The translations under genes were made by a program, and so were the position numbers. Positions 37,046 through 47,348 of a stretch of DNA of 64,000 nucleotides are shown here, one piece after another. Each line of letters begins with the position of its first letter. Position 1 is the first letter of the stretch. The DNA comes from Streptomyces sp. C10-9-1. Its GTDB lineage: Bacteria > Actinomycetota > Actinomycetes > Streptomycetales > Streptomycetaceae. The notes below the pieces were generated by a model. It did not search any database, had not been told where the DNA came from, and saw nothing but the letters and a program-made list of their open reading frames with translations. The stretch is taken from positions 186,001 through 250,000 of the forward strand of contig NZ_JANHKP010000003.1 of the NCBI RefSeq assembly GCF_024497955.1. The letters are read 5' to 3'.

Positions 37046-37459
37046 TCCCGTCCCTCTCACAGCCGGCGGTACCGATGCCCGGGTGACTTCCGGTCGTTCG
37101 TGCCGGGACCGCCCGGCCGTGCGCCCGGCCGCCCCGGCGGGAACCGGACGGCGACCGGTGGTGGTTGCCCGAGCCGTGCCCCCGCGGCCGCGGGGCCCCT
37201 GCGCTGCTGTGCACGGCGGGCGCACAGCTCAACAGTAGGACGCGGGACGGGTGAACGGGCAGCGCTCTACTGCTCTTGCCCGAATGCGACCGGGCCACCC
37301 TTCTTCTTCTGATATGCACGGAACGTGTGACCTGTACTCGGCGTTCCACCGGCGCGGAACACGGCGCGTTTCGGCCGAGCGCACCCCGGCGGGAACCCCC
37401 GCGCACGCCCGGGGACGGGCGGCCCCCGGGCTCCCGAGCGGCCCGGGCGCGCCCCGGCG
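37046..37459. other. Intergenic region between RmdB-like gene and ligA
   Basis: This 414-nt region has no supported gene. It must contain the promoter of the downstream GGDEF/EAL gene, and 37225-37370 is less GC-rich. Near ligA an inverted repeat CCCGGGC (37425-37431) / GCCCGGG (37441-37447) could terminate ligA. No regulator site can be named. Confidence 0.5.
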
Positions 37460-39688
<2,229 letters not shown>

Positions 39689-40693
39689 TCACTCAGGGTT
39701 GTCTGCGAGTGATCTCGCGGCCCGGACGCAGTGGGCCAGCGCGGCGCGCGCGAACGCGGGCGAGGCACCCGCGAGACCGCACGACGGGGTGAGGGTGACG
39801 GACTCGGCGAGAGTCCCCGGATTCAGCCCCAGCCTGCGCCACAGCGTCCTGACACCCCTGACGCTACCGCCAGGGTCGGACAATGCGGCCTCCGTGGAGG
39901 GCACCACGCCCGCGAGCAGCCGGGTGCCGCCCTCGACGGCCTCGCCGATCGCCTCGTCCTCACGCTCGGTGAGGAGCCCGAAGTCGAAGGAGACGCCGGC
40001 CGCCCCGGCCCGGCGCAGGAGCGCGAACGGAACCTCCGGGGCGCAGGAGTGCACCACCACCGGGCCGTCGTGCACGGCCACCAGGTCACGCAGCGCGGAC
40101 TCGGCGACCTGCCGGTCGACCGCGGGGTGGGTGCGGTAGCCGCTCGCGGTGCGGACGCGCCCGCGGAGCACGGCGGTGAGCGAGGGCTCGTCGAGCTGGA
40201 GCACGATCCGGGCCCCGGGGACCCGGCGGCGGACGTCGGCGAGGTGCCCGCGCAGGCCCTCGGCCAGCGAGGCGGCGAGGTCGCGGCAGGCCCCGGCGTC
40301 GCCGAGGGCCGCCTCGCCGCCGCGGAGCTCCAGGGCCGCGGCGAGCGTCCACGGGCCGACGGCCTGCACCTTCAGCGGGCCCTGGTAGCCCTGGGTGAAC
40401 TCCTCCAGCGCGTCGAGGTCCTCGCCGAGCAAGGAGTGGGCCCGGCGGGTGTCCCGTCCGGGACGGTCGCTGACCCGCCAGCCGCTGGGCTCCACGTGCG
40501 CGTACATCTCGACCAGGAGGCCGAGGCTGCGGCCGATCATGTCGGCGCCGGGTCCGCGGGCGGGCAGCTCGGCGAGGTGGGGGAAGTCCTCGAAGGTGCC
40601 GGTCACGGTCTTCGCGCTCTCGCGGGCGTCCCCGCCGGGCATGGACCCCACTCCGGTCGCCGGGGCCCAGGGGAAGGTGTTCGTGTCGCTCAC
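39689..40693 (-). CDS. MetE C-terminal-domain-like protein (putative methionine synthase)
   Basis: The 334-residue product resembles the catalytic C-terminal barrel of cobalamin-independent methionine synthase but lacks the N-terminal half. Seen are TGVGSMPGGDARES at the start, VQLDEPSL-like IVLQLDEPSLTAVLRG, a zinc-ligand candidate in VVVHSCAPEVPFALL, and VTLTPSCGLAGASPAFARAAL with a second Cys. Short MetE-like proteins may use other methyl donors; the physiological reaction is unknown. The GTG at 40693 has no strong ribosome-binding site. It lies 30 nt upstream of ligA on the same strand, probably co-transcribed. Confidence 0.85.
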   Translation of the reverse strand: MSDTNTFPWAPATGVGSMPGGDARESAKTVTGTFEDFPHLAELPARGPGADMIGRSLGLLVEMYAHVEPSGWRVSDRPGRDTRRAHSLLGEDLDALEEFTQGYQGPLKVQAVGPWTLAAALELRGGEAALGDAGACRDLAASLAEGLRGHLADVRRRVPGARIVLQLDEPSLTAVLRGRVRTASGYRTHPAVDRQVAESALRDLVAVHDGPVVVHSCAPEVPFALLRRAGAAGVSFDFGLLTEREDEAIGEAVEGGTRLLAGVVPSTEAALSDPGGSVRGVRTLWRRLGLNPGTLAESVTLTPSCGLAGASPAFARAALAHCVRAARSLADNPE

Positions 40694-40854
40694 CCGGGCA
40701 GCGTACGCGGCGCGCGGGGAGGACCGCGGGACCGGTGCCCGGCGGGGCCCGGGGGCCGGGCCTGCCGGGCTCCGCCGGGCGCCGCCTCCGGGCGGGGCGG
40801 GCGGCGCGCACCGGCGGCAGGCGGCCCCGGGGGGCGGTTCCCGGCTGCCCCGGG

Positions 40855-41553
40855 TCAGCGTCCCGGACGGACCGTCAGGTCGTTGACCTCGGCGTCGCGC
40901 GGCAGGTCGAGGGCCATGACCACGGCGGTGGCCACCGACTCGGGGTCGATCCAGCGGCCCGCGTCGTACTCCTTGCCCTCCTGGGCGTGCACCTTGGCCT
41001 GCATCGGGCTGGCGGTGCGCCCCGGGTAGACGGAGGTGACCCGCACCCCGGATGCGTGCTCCTCGGCGCGCAGCGAGTCCGCGAGCGCCTTGAGGCCGTG
41101 CTTGGAGGCGGCGTAGGCGGACCACTCGGCGTGGGCGTTCAGCCCGGCACCGGAGTTGACGAACACCACGTGCCCGCGGGAGACCCGCACCTGCGGCAGG
41201 AGCAGCCGGGTGAGTTCGGCGGGCGCCATCAGGTTGACCTCCAGCTGGTGGCGCCATGCCTTGGGGGTGAGTTCGCCGACCGGTCCGAGGTCCACGACGC
41301 CCGCGACGTGCAGCAGGCCGTCGACACGCTCCGGCAGCTCCTGGTGCCCCAGGGCCCAGGAGATGCGGTCCGGGTCGCCGAGGTCGGCCACGAGCGTCCG
41401 GGCTCCGGGGAAGCGCTCCGCGAGTTCCCTCGCGCGGCCCGCGTCGCGCGCCACGAGGACGAGGCCGTCGCCGCGCTCGTGCAGCCGCCGGGCGACGGCG
41501 GCGCCGATTCCGGATCCGGCACCGGTGATCACATGTGTAGGCATGTCCGCCAT
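40855..41553 (-). CDS. Short-chain dehydrogenase/reductase
   Basis: The 232-residue SDR has the cofactor motif TGAGSGIGAAVARRL, the NxAG-like HVAGVVDLG, the catalytic Ser in FVNSGAGLNA and the YxxxK pair in YAASKHGLKALADSL. The early basic residues suggest NADP preference. ATG 41553 lies 7 nt past the LOG gene stop, indicating co-transcription; ATG 41544 is possible. Substrate unknown. Confidence 0.88.
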   Translation of the reverse strand: MADMPTHVITGAGSGIGAAVARRLHERGDGLVLVARDAGRARELAERFPGARTLVADLGDPDRISWALGHQELPERVDGLLHVAGVVDLGPVGELTPKAWRHQLEVNLMAPAELTRLLLPQVRVSRGHVVFVNSGAGLNAHAEWSAYAASKHGLKALADSLRAEEHASGVRVTSVYPGRTASPMQAKVHAQEGKEYDAGRWIDPESVATAVVMALDLPRDAEVNDLTVRPGR

Positions 41554-41560
41554 GCTCGCA

Positions 41561-42100
41561 CTACCGGATGCCCGCGGCCTCCTCCAGGTAGGCCATCGCC
41601 CCGACGCCATCCTCCGCGAAGAACACCAGGTCGGTGAGGGGAAGCGGCAGGAAGCCCTCCGCGTCCATCCGCCGGAACTGCTCCTTGAGGCCGTCGTAGT
41701 AGCCGGCCGTGTTCAGCAGGACCACCGGCTTGGCGTGGTGGCCGTGCTTCTTCAGTTCCAGGATCTCGGTGGCCTCGTCCAGGGTGCCCGTGCCGCCCAC
41801 CATGACCACGACCGCGTCGGACCTGGCGAGGAGCAGCGCCTTGCGCTCGGCGAGGTCCCGTGCGACGACCATCTCGTCGGCCCGGGCCCGGACCTTGTCG
41901 TGGAGGAACTCCACGGACACGCCGACCAGCCGGCCGCCGGTGTCCTCGACCGCGTCGGCCACGACCTTCATCAGCCCGCAGTCCGAACCGCCCCAGACCA
42001 GGGTGTGCCCGCCCTTGCCGATCAGCTCGGCGAACTCCCGGGCGGGGCCGGTGTAGCAGGGATCGAGGTCGGCGGCGGAGAGGAAGACGCAGATGTCCAT
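41561..42100 (-). CDS. LOG-family protein (cytokinin-activating nucleotide phosphoribohydrolase-like)
   Basis: The 179-residue Rossmann-like protein carries GGSDCGLM near residue 38 and VGGTGTLDEATEIL near 101, the LOG family phosphate-binding motifs. The usual PGGxGTxxE reads VGGTGTLDE. LOG proteins hydrolyse nucleoside 5'-monophosphates such as AMP or cytokinin ribotides to base plus ribose phosphate. A -10-like TACCGT (42112-42107, minus strand) ends 6 nt before the ATG and no ribosome-binding site is present, so a leaderless mRNA is likely. First gene of a two-gene unit with the SDR. Confidence 0.85.
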   Translation of the reverse strand: MDICVFLSAADLDPCYTGPAREFAELIGKGGHTLVWGGSDCGLMKVVADAVEDTGGRLVGVSVEFLHDKVRARADEMVVARDLAERKALLLARSDAVVVMVGGTGTLDEATEILELKKHGHHAKPVVLLNTAGYYDGLKEQFRRMDAEGFLPLPLTDLVFFAEDGVGAMAYLEEAAGIR

Positions 42101-42478
42101 GGCCCCACGGTACGGCCCGCCGGGGCTCCGGCCGCCGCCGCGTCGACCGGGCCCCCCGTCGGGCCCGGTGCGCGTCGGGGCGGGACGGGCAGGCGGCGGA
42201 ACGGGGAGGCGGCCACCGTCGTGATCAGGTCATGTCCGGCGGGGGAACCGGCCCTACCGGTGGCCGCCCGGTGCGCCTGGGGCGTGAGACGTGATCTGGT
42301 GGAGCGGGTGCGGGTGGGGTGCCGCACCGCGTCCGGCCGCCTGGTCGCGGTGGGCGCGGTGGAGCCGCCCCGTGGGAGGGGCCGTCGGCCCCCGGCTCTC
42401 CGGAGCGGTTCCGCACCGCCCGCGCATCCACCGCGTACCGCACGGCCTCGTGCCGCACCTCGGAATTCGGAGCACCCC
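42101..42478. other. Divergent intergenic region, LOG gene / lipoprotein gene
   Basis: This 378-nt region has no supported gene. It contains the TACCGT -10 candidate of the LOG gene at 42107-42112 and the GGAG ribosome-binding site of the lipoprotein gene near 42469. The middle is featureless GC-rich sequence with a few short inverted repeats. It is also the left edge of a block of apparently variable genes. Confidence 0.5.
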
Positions 42479-43099
42479 ATGTCCCCTCCTGCGACCGGCC
42501 GTCTGCGTGCCGCCCTGCTGGGCCCGGCGCTCGCGCTCGGTGTCCTTGCCACCGGCTGCGGTTCCCCCTCGGACGCCCCGGCGGAGACCTCGGCCCGTCA
42601 GCAGCCCGCGGCACCGGCGGAGTCCACACCGGCCTCGCCCGCGGCGTCTCCTGCCGCGTCGCCGTCGCAGGGTCGGGAGCTGGCGACGGAGCAGGAAGTC
42701 GAGCAGGAGCTGGACGAGGTGGGCAGGGAGCGCGCCCGGCGGGAGGCGGTCCCGGGCGCCGTTCCGGTCTCGCCCGGCACGGCGGAGGCCGGTGCGCCGG
42801 GCACCCCCGTCGCCCAGGAGGGGGACGTGACCCTGTTCCCGCCCGTCAGGCGCGGCGAGGAGATCGCGGTGCCGGTGGAGATCGCCAACACGGGCGCCCG
42901 GCGGGCGATCTACCGCGTCGAGGTCCGCGTCACCGGTGCGGGCGGCTTCGACGCCACGCGCTCCCTGGAGACCGACACGGTGGGCGTCTACCCGGGCGCG
43001 TCCTGGCCGACCGAGCTGACCTTCACCGATCCCGGCGGCCCGGTCCCGGACGACCCGCGGGTCTCCATCGTCAGCAGCAGCAGGGAGATCATCGGCTGA
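42479..43099 (+). CDS. Lipoprotein of unknown function (206 aa)
   Basis: A lipoprotein signal peptide ends at the lipobox LATGC (Cys ~27). A Ser/Ala/Pro-rich linker and a short acidic/basic helical stretch (EQEVEQELDEVGRERARREA) follow. Then comes a C-terminal beta-sandwich-like domain (EEIAVPVEIANTGARRAIYRVEVRVTG-type, about residues 120-205) that looks like an Ig-like or FxLYD-like fold. ATG 42479 has GGAG 6 nt upstream. It is convergent with the duplicated lipoproteins and shares no similarity with them. Function unknown. Confidence 0.8.
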   Translation: MSPPATGRLRAALLGPALALGVLATGCGSPSDAPAETSARQQPAAPAESTPASPAASPAASPSQGRELATEQEVEQELDEVGRERARREAVPGAVPVSPGTAEAGAPGTPVAQEGDVTLFPPVRRGEEIAVPVEIANTGARRAIYRVEVRVTGAGGFDATRSLETDTVGVYPGASWPTELTFTDPGGPVPDDPRVSIVSSSREIIG

Positions 43100-43157
43100 G
43101 GACCCGTGGGCGTGCCGGACGCCGTCGGCACGGACACGGAGGGGAGCCGGTGCCCCG

Positions 43158-43198
43158 GGCCCGTCGATGCCCGGGGCGGCCGTGCGCATCGACGGGCC
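43158..43198. terminator. Bidirectional terminator between convergent lipoprotein genes
   Basis: GGCCCGTCGATGC and GCATCGACGGGCC form a perfect 13-bp stem with a 15-nt loop between the two stops. Confidence 0.7.
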
Positions 43199-43205
43199 AG
43201 CGGCG

Positions 43206-43508
43206 TCAGGCGGTGCAGCCCACTCCGCGCTTCACGCTGGGGACGAAGTCGGCGACGAACGCCTCGACATCGGCCACACGCTGCCCGGCCTCCACACCGT
43301 GGTCCGGGTCGAAGAAGAAGCGGAAGAAGAGAGCCGAGTAGGGATCCTCGCACCCGGTGAGAGCCAACGCCCGGTCACTGCCCACGAGAGCCTTCTCCGT
43401 GGACGGAATCCGCGCCGTCGCACCGTCCTTGAAATTCGCGGGCTCCCAGTCCTCGGGATGCAGCCCACCCTCCTTCGACTCCCTGACCTCGACCGCCACG
43501 GCAATCCG
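43206..43508. repeat. Direct repeat, copy 1 (3' half of duplicated lipoprotein)
   Basis: About 300 bp nearly identical to 43871-44173, with scattered single-base differences. It covers the 3' half of one lipoprotein gene. Confidence 0.9.
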
Positions 43509-43736
43509 ACCGTCGATACGGATCCGGCAGAACGCGACGTACCCAGCCCCCGCCTGCGATGTGTCGGCAAGGCTCTCGCCGTCGAGCAGCACCGGGGACA
43601 GCGCGGCCTCCTGGACCTCGAAACCGCAGAACTCCTCCGGAACGGAGTAGCCACGCGCTTCGGAGGCGCAGCCGGCAAGCAGGCTCACCGCGGACACCCC
43701 CGCAAGCAATCCCGTCCCGTACGGGTTGCGCGCCAC
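43206..43736 (-). CDS. Lipoprotein, downstream copy of a tandem pair (176 aa)
   Basis: GTG 43736 is chosen because GAGAGGAAGAG precedes it closely and it gives a clean lipoprotein signal ending at LLAGC (Cys ~20); the frame is open further upstream into its twin. The mature protein has four more Cys (EFCGFEVQE, AFCRIRI, LTGCEDPYS, GVGCTA), probably two disulfides outside the cell. The C-terminal ~98 residues differ from those of the gene at 43871-44398 by one residue (Phe/Ser). Last gene of the WXG-like operon. Function unknown. Confidence 0.8.
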   Translation of the reverse strand: MARNPYGTGLLAGVSAVSLLAGCASEARGYSVPEEFCGFEVQEAALSPVLLDGESLADTSQAGAGYVAFCRIRIDGRIAVAVEVRESKEGGLHPEDWEPANFKDGATARIPSTEKALVGSDRALALTGCEDPYSALFFRFFFDPDHGVEAGQRVADVEAFVADFVPSVKRGVGCTA

Positions 43737-43870
43737 TCTCTTCCTCTCGCTCCGGCGTTCATCTCGCCCCGGCAACACCAGAACATGCTTCGCCGTCACG
43801 GTGAACCGATTCTCCGATCCCGATGCCACCGAACCGGCACGGCTCGACTCATCCTCACTGGAACGATCCA

Positions 43871-44173
43871 TCAGGCCGTGCAGCCCACTCCCCGCTTCAC
43901 GCTGGGGACGAAGTCGGCGACGAACGCCTCGACATCGGCCACCCGCTGCCCGGCCTCCACACCGTGGTCCGGGTCGAAGAAGAAGCGGAAGGAGAGAGCG
44001 GAATAGGGATCCTCGCACCCGGTCAGGGCCAGCGCCCGGTCACTGCCCACGAGGGCCTTCTCCGTGGACGGAATCCGCGCCGTCGCACCGTCCTTGAAGT
44101 TCGCGGGCTCCCAGTCCTCGGGATGCAGCCCGCCCTCCTTCGACTCCCTGACCTCGACCGCCACGGCCGTCCG
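43871..44173. repeat. Direct repeat, copy 2 (3' half of duplicated lipoprotein)
   Basis: Partner of the repeat at 43206-43508, covering the 3' half of the upstream lipoprotein gene. Similarity falls sharply upstream of the repeat. Confidence 0.9.
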
Positions 44174-44398
44174 GCCATCCACGACGACACGACAGGACGC
44201 AATAAGGCTCGGAGGATTATATGAAACGTCAGTGAGGCTTTCACCGTCAGGAAGAATCGGAGAGAGTGCGGATTCTTGCACCTCGAATCCGCAGTACTCC
44301 TTGGGAACAGCGTATCCGCGCCCGTCTGAGGTACACCCGGCCACTGCGGCCACGAAACCGACCACAAGCAGTGATGTCCAGAACCGACCGCCGCTCAT
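43871..44398 (-). CDS. Lipoprotein, upstream copy of a tandem pair (175 aa)
   Basis: The ATG at 44398 overlaps the stop of the 752 aa WXG-like gene (ATGA), so the two are translationally coupled. The lipoprotein signal ends at AVAGC (Cys ~22). Mature-protein Cys positions match its twin. The N-terminal half (GYAVPKEYCGFEVQESALSP) is only moderately similar to the twin, whereas the C-terminal ~98 residues are almost identical. The first ~200 nt are distinctly AT-richer than the neighbours. Small Cys-containing lipoproteins follow WXG-like genes in other Streptomyces as I recall; no function is known. Confidence 0.85.
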   Translation of the reverse strand: MSGGRFWTSLLVVGFVAAVAGCTSDGRGYAVPKEYCGFEVQESALSPILPDGESLTDVSYNPPSLIASCRVVVDGRTAVAVEVRESKEGGLHPEDWEPANFKDGATARIPSTEKALVGSDRALALTGCEDPYSALSFRFFFDPDHGVEAGQRVADVEAFVADFVPSVKRGVGCTA

Positions 44399-46653
44399 TC
44401 CTGCTCCCCCGTAGTGCCATCGAAGGAAGAATTACCGGCATTGGCTGCTTCTCCGATCCGCTCGTAGACACCTTGCTCGCGCGAGTACCCAGTTTCGTTG
44501 GCTGCCCATTCGGAGTTGACCGAGTACCACTGATCAGCAAGGGACATGAGGTGCCCCTGGCGACGGTCGTACACCCTCACGTTCTCCGTCTCCATCGCCT
44601 TCTCTTCTCTTTGCGTCTCGTTCATCACCCACTGCGTGGTGACCATGTCGGCCCCCCTTTGCGCTATGTCGCCCACGACCGGGATGAAGTTCAGAACGGC
44701 ACCGGAAGCGTGGTAGCTCCATGCCTTGTCCCAGGTCCGGTCCTTCAGGTCGCCCTGCATCGCGTTGTAGCGGCTCTCCTCGAGGAAACCGACCGTCCGG
44801 CCGGCCGACGACAGCGTGTCCTCCGGCGCACGATTCGTGTCGTGGAAGGATTCGACGATCGCGTAGTTCATCCCGGCGTTCAGGATGTCGTAGGAGTCCC
44901 TACTGCGGGATACCTGCTTCGTGATCTCGGCCAGCTGGTCGCGGTCCAGGACCGAGCTCCTGCCGTGCGTGTCGCTCATCTCCTCGTGCACTTCCCGGCC
45001 GTGGTTGATGAGGATCTTCGCCATGTCGTCCCGCAGCGCGGAGTGCATCTCGTCGCCCTGCTTCGACAGGAACTCCAGGCTGTGCTTGAAGACGCGGTCG
45101 TTGGCCTCGCTGTGCGACGTGGGCCGCGGTTCGCCGCCCGAGGGGTCCACGCCCGTGGCCGCCGCGGTGAGGGCCGCGCCCAGGCCCGCCCGGGTGTCCG
45201 CGTCCTCGACGTCCGGACCGGAGGTCTCGACCTTGCGGTACTCCCTGGTGTCGACGACGTCCCAGTCGCGCGCGCCGTCGCCCTGTCCCAGCAGGTACTC
45301 GAAGCGCTTCTTGCCCTCGTCCGTGGCCGGGTCCAGGTAGACGGCGGCACCCTCCGGGTCGCGGCTCATCACACCGAGCGCCCCGTCGACGGGGTCGTTG
45401 GCGAACCAGCCGTCCTTGTCGCCGCTGAAGTCTCCCCGCAGGTCCCAGATGTCGGGGTCCTTCTTCTCCATCGCGATCATGTTGTCCGTCACCTCGGAGA
45501 CGAACGACGGGGAGTACCCCTCGCCCTGCTGCATGAGCGTGACCAGGCTCTGGTAGCCCCGTACCTCCTGGCCGTGGCCGTGGCCCAGCGAGATCTTCTC
45601 CCCGACGACCTCGGAGTCGAACTCGTCGTCCCCGAGCCTGTCGAGCTCGTCGATCCACTCGCGGTAGAAGCGCCCGTCGGAGGAGGCCCGCCATTCGCCG
45701 AACCGCTCCCGGTACTCCTCGCTCCCGTACTTCAGCGGCTGCCGCTTGCCGTCGGCGCCCCGGGGGCCCAGGAACTCGGGGACGCGTGTCGCGGTGGCGA
45801 GCGAGTTCGCCAGCCCCGTGTTGATGTGCAGATAGGAGCGCTTGTCCTTGGCGTCGTCGAGGTACGCGAGGTCGTTGAGCCGGTTCGACAGCTTGAGCGT
45901 GTCCTCGGGCCCGAGCGAGTTGAGCAGCGTCTGGCTGAAGACCCTGTTCTGGGAGTTGTCGCGCATCAGGCGCTCCCACTCCGCGAGGTCGGACGGCTCG
46001 CCGCCGGCCAGGATCTGGTCCGCGTAGACCTTGGCCCTGCGGGCCTCCACCAGTTCGATGTCGCCGACCGCGTTGGCGTTGAACCCGTCGCGTCCCAGAA
46101 CGGAGTCAAACATCCGCTCGAAGAAGCTCTTGACGCCCGCCGCGTCGTGCAGGGCGAGCTTGACGCCCTTGTCGGCGTCGTCGACGGCCTTCACGGCCTG
46201 CTTGACCTTCTCGTTCCAGACGTCCACCGCGGCTCGCTTCTCCGCCGCCAGGTCCTTGGAGTCCGGGTCGTTCCGGTACTTGTTCAGCTCGGTGAAGTCG
46301 AAGTGGACCGTCCCGTTGGAGTCGACGTCCATCCCGTCCTTCTTCGCCTGCTCCACGACGTCGCGCACGGCGCCCACGAGAAGCGTGAACTGGCCGTGGG
46401 CGTCCCTGAGGATGTCGGCGATGGCTCGGGCCTCGGTCTGGCCCGCCGCGAACTCGGCCTTGGTGGCGTTGAACTTGACCGCGGCGGCGGCCGCGCTGAT
46501 GCCCACCCATTCACCCCCCGTCGCGACGCCGAGGACCGTGCCGCTGTAGGCCTCTTCGAGCCTGCGGAAACCGTCGGCCATGTCGTCCCAGTCGTCGGCC
46601 GTCGAGGTGAGCGAGCCGAGGTCGGCGGAGACGACGTCCCGGTAGCTGAGCAT
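44395..46653 (-). CDS. Large WXG100-like protein (752 aa), possible type VII substrate
   Basis: The N-terminal ~110 residues look like a WXG100/ESAT-6-type helical hairpin: LTSTADDWDDMADGFRRLEE, then EWVGISAAAAAV with a WxG at the turn, then a long second helix. A predominantly helical body follows with SQTLLNSLGPEDTLKLSNRL and ESFHDTNRAPEDTLSSAGRT. Near the C-terminus a Gly/Ala/Ile-rich segment (AVLNFIPVVGDIAQRGADMV) resembles those of DUF6571-type proteins. No signal peptide and no recognisable enzymatic or toxin domain. Such proteins are thought to be exported by a type VII (ESX-like) system; none is encoded here. The C-terminal coding part is AT-richer. Confidence 0.8.
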   Translation of the reverse strand: MLSYRDVVSADLGSLTSTADDWDDMADGFRRLEEAYSGTVLGVATGGEWVGISAAAAAVKFNATKAEFAAGQTEARAIADILRDAHGQFTLLVGAVRDVVEQAKKDGMDVDSNGTVHFDFTELNKYRNDPDSKDLAAEKRAAVDVWNEKVKQAVKAVDDADKGVKLALHDAAGVKSFFERMFDSVLGRDGFNANAVGDIELVEARRAKVYADQILAGGEPSDLAEWERLMRDNSQNRVFSQTLLNSLGPEDTLKLSNRLNDLAYLDDAKDKRSYLHINTGLANSLATATRVPEFLGPRGADGKRQPLKYGSEEYRERFGEWRASSDGRFYREWIDELDRLGDDEFDSEVVGEKISLGHGHGQEVRGYQSLVTLMQQGEGYSPSFVSEVTDNMIAMEKKDPDIWDLRGDFSGDKDGWFANDPVDGALGVMSRDPEGAAVYLDPATDEGKKRFEYLLGQGDGARDWDVVDTREYRKVETSGPDVEDADTRAGLGAALTAAATGVDPSGGEPRPTSHSEANDRVFKHSLEFLSKQGDEMHSALRDDMAKILINHGREVHEEMSDTHGRSSVLDRDQLAEITKQVSRSRDSYDILNAGMNYAIVESFHDTNRAPEDTLSSAGRTVGFLEESRYNAMQGDLKDRTWDKAWSYHASGAVLNFIPVVGDIAQRGADMVTTQWVMNETQREEKAMETENVRVYDRRQGHLMSLADQWYSVNSEWAANETGYSREQGVYERIGEAANAGNSSFDGTTGEQE

Positions 46654-46672
46654 GTCGGTGTCCCCCCGTCCG

Positions 46673-47098
46673 TCAGGCGTCGCGACGCGTCGCGGACGTG
46701 TTCACGGTCACCGACGACGCCTGGCCGTGCACCTCGTGGTCCACGAACCGGAAGTCGCTCTTCGCCTGCGTGAGCGCGGCCTGGTCGCCTTCGAGCCGGG
46801 TCTGGAGCATCGCCACCTGCCTCGCCCACTCCTCGTGCGCGTCCTTCAGGCCCGACCCGGTGTCCCAGGTGAGGAACTCGCGCTCCGTGGAGTTCGTCGA
46901 GTCGTCGGCGTGAACGCCCACCCTGCGCAGCCCGGGGCGTATGTGGACCTCAAGCGCGTTGATCGCGGCCTTCTTGCCCTGGGAGTGCGTCCGCAGGTCG
47001 GCGGCGCCGTCGGACCCCGAGGCGCTGTTCAGCTGCGTGCCGCCGTCGTTCCGCGCGGCGACGTCGGACTTGATCTGGTCCCACTCGTCCCAACCCAT
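46673..47098 (-). CDS. Small WXG100-like partner protein (141 aa)
   Basis: ATG 47098 has GGGGAG 5 nt upstream. The protein starts GWDEWDQIKSDVAARNDGG, has two long helices separated near EREFLTWDTGSGLKDAHEEW, and ends in a coiled-coil-like EGDQAALTQAKSDFRF. It has no signal peptide and no Cys. The size and helical-hairpin pattern suit an ESX-type heterodimer partner of the 752 aa protein encoded 19 nt downstream. First gene of the four-gene operon. Assignment rests on pattern and context. Confidence 0.75.
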   Translation of the reverse strand: MGWDEWDQIKSDVAARNDGGTQLNSASGSDGAADLRTHSQGKKAAINALEVHIRPGLRRVGVHADDSTNSTEREFLTWDTGSGLKDAHEEWARQVAMLQTRLEGDQAALTQAKSDFRFVDHEVHGQASSVTVNTSATRRDA

Positions 47099-47327
47099 TG
47101 CTCTCCCCGTGACGATGTGTGATGTCGATGCCGGTGGCGTACCGCGCAGCGGCCCGGCAGGACGGTCCGGGCACCCGGACGCCGCCGTGGCGGCCGTGTC
47201 CCGGGCGTGCCCGGCTCTGCCGCCGTTCACGGCCGCCTGCCGGTGTGTCACGCCTCAGAACCCTCACCCCCGCCGTCCCGCCGCCCCGCATCCTACGTGG
47301 CACGGCGCGGCCCACCCGGCGGGCCGT

Positions 47328-47346
47328 CCGCCCGGGGCCCGGGCGG
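47328..47346 (-). terminator. Hairpin after the alpha/beta hydrolase gene
   Basis: CCGCCCG-GGGCC-CGGGCGG, 7-bp stem with a 5-nt loop, immediately past the stop at 47349. It should limit read-through into the WXG-like operon. Confidence 0.55.
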
Positions 47347-47348
47347 CC

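Noticed and set aside
43206..44173. The paired near-identical segments considered as CRISPR or a mobile-element repeat
   Set aside because: Only two copies of ~300 bp, both inside coding sequence in the same frame; a gene duplication explains them.
44395..46653. 752 aa WXG-like protein as a polymorphic toxin with a C-terminal toxin domain
   Set aside because: The C-terminal 150 residues show no nuclease, deaminase, ADP-ribosyltransferase or pore-forming motif I can recognise; the toxin idea is kept only as a comparison for the junction GC dip.
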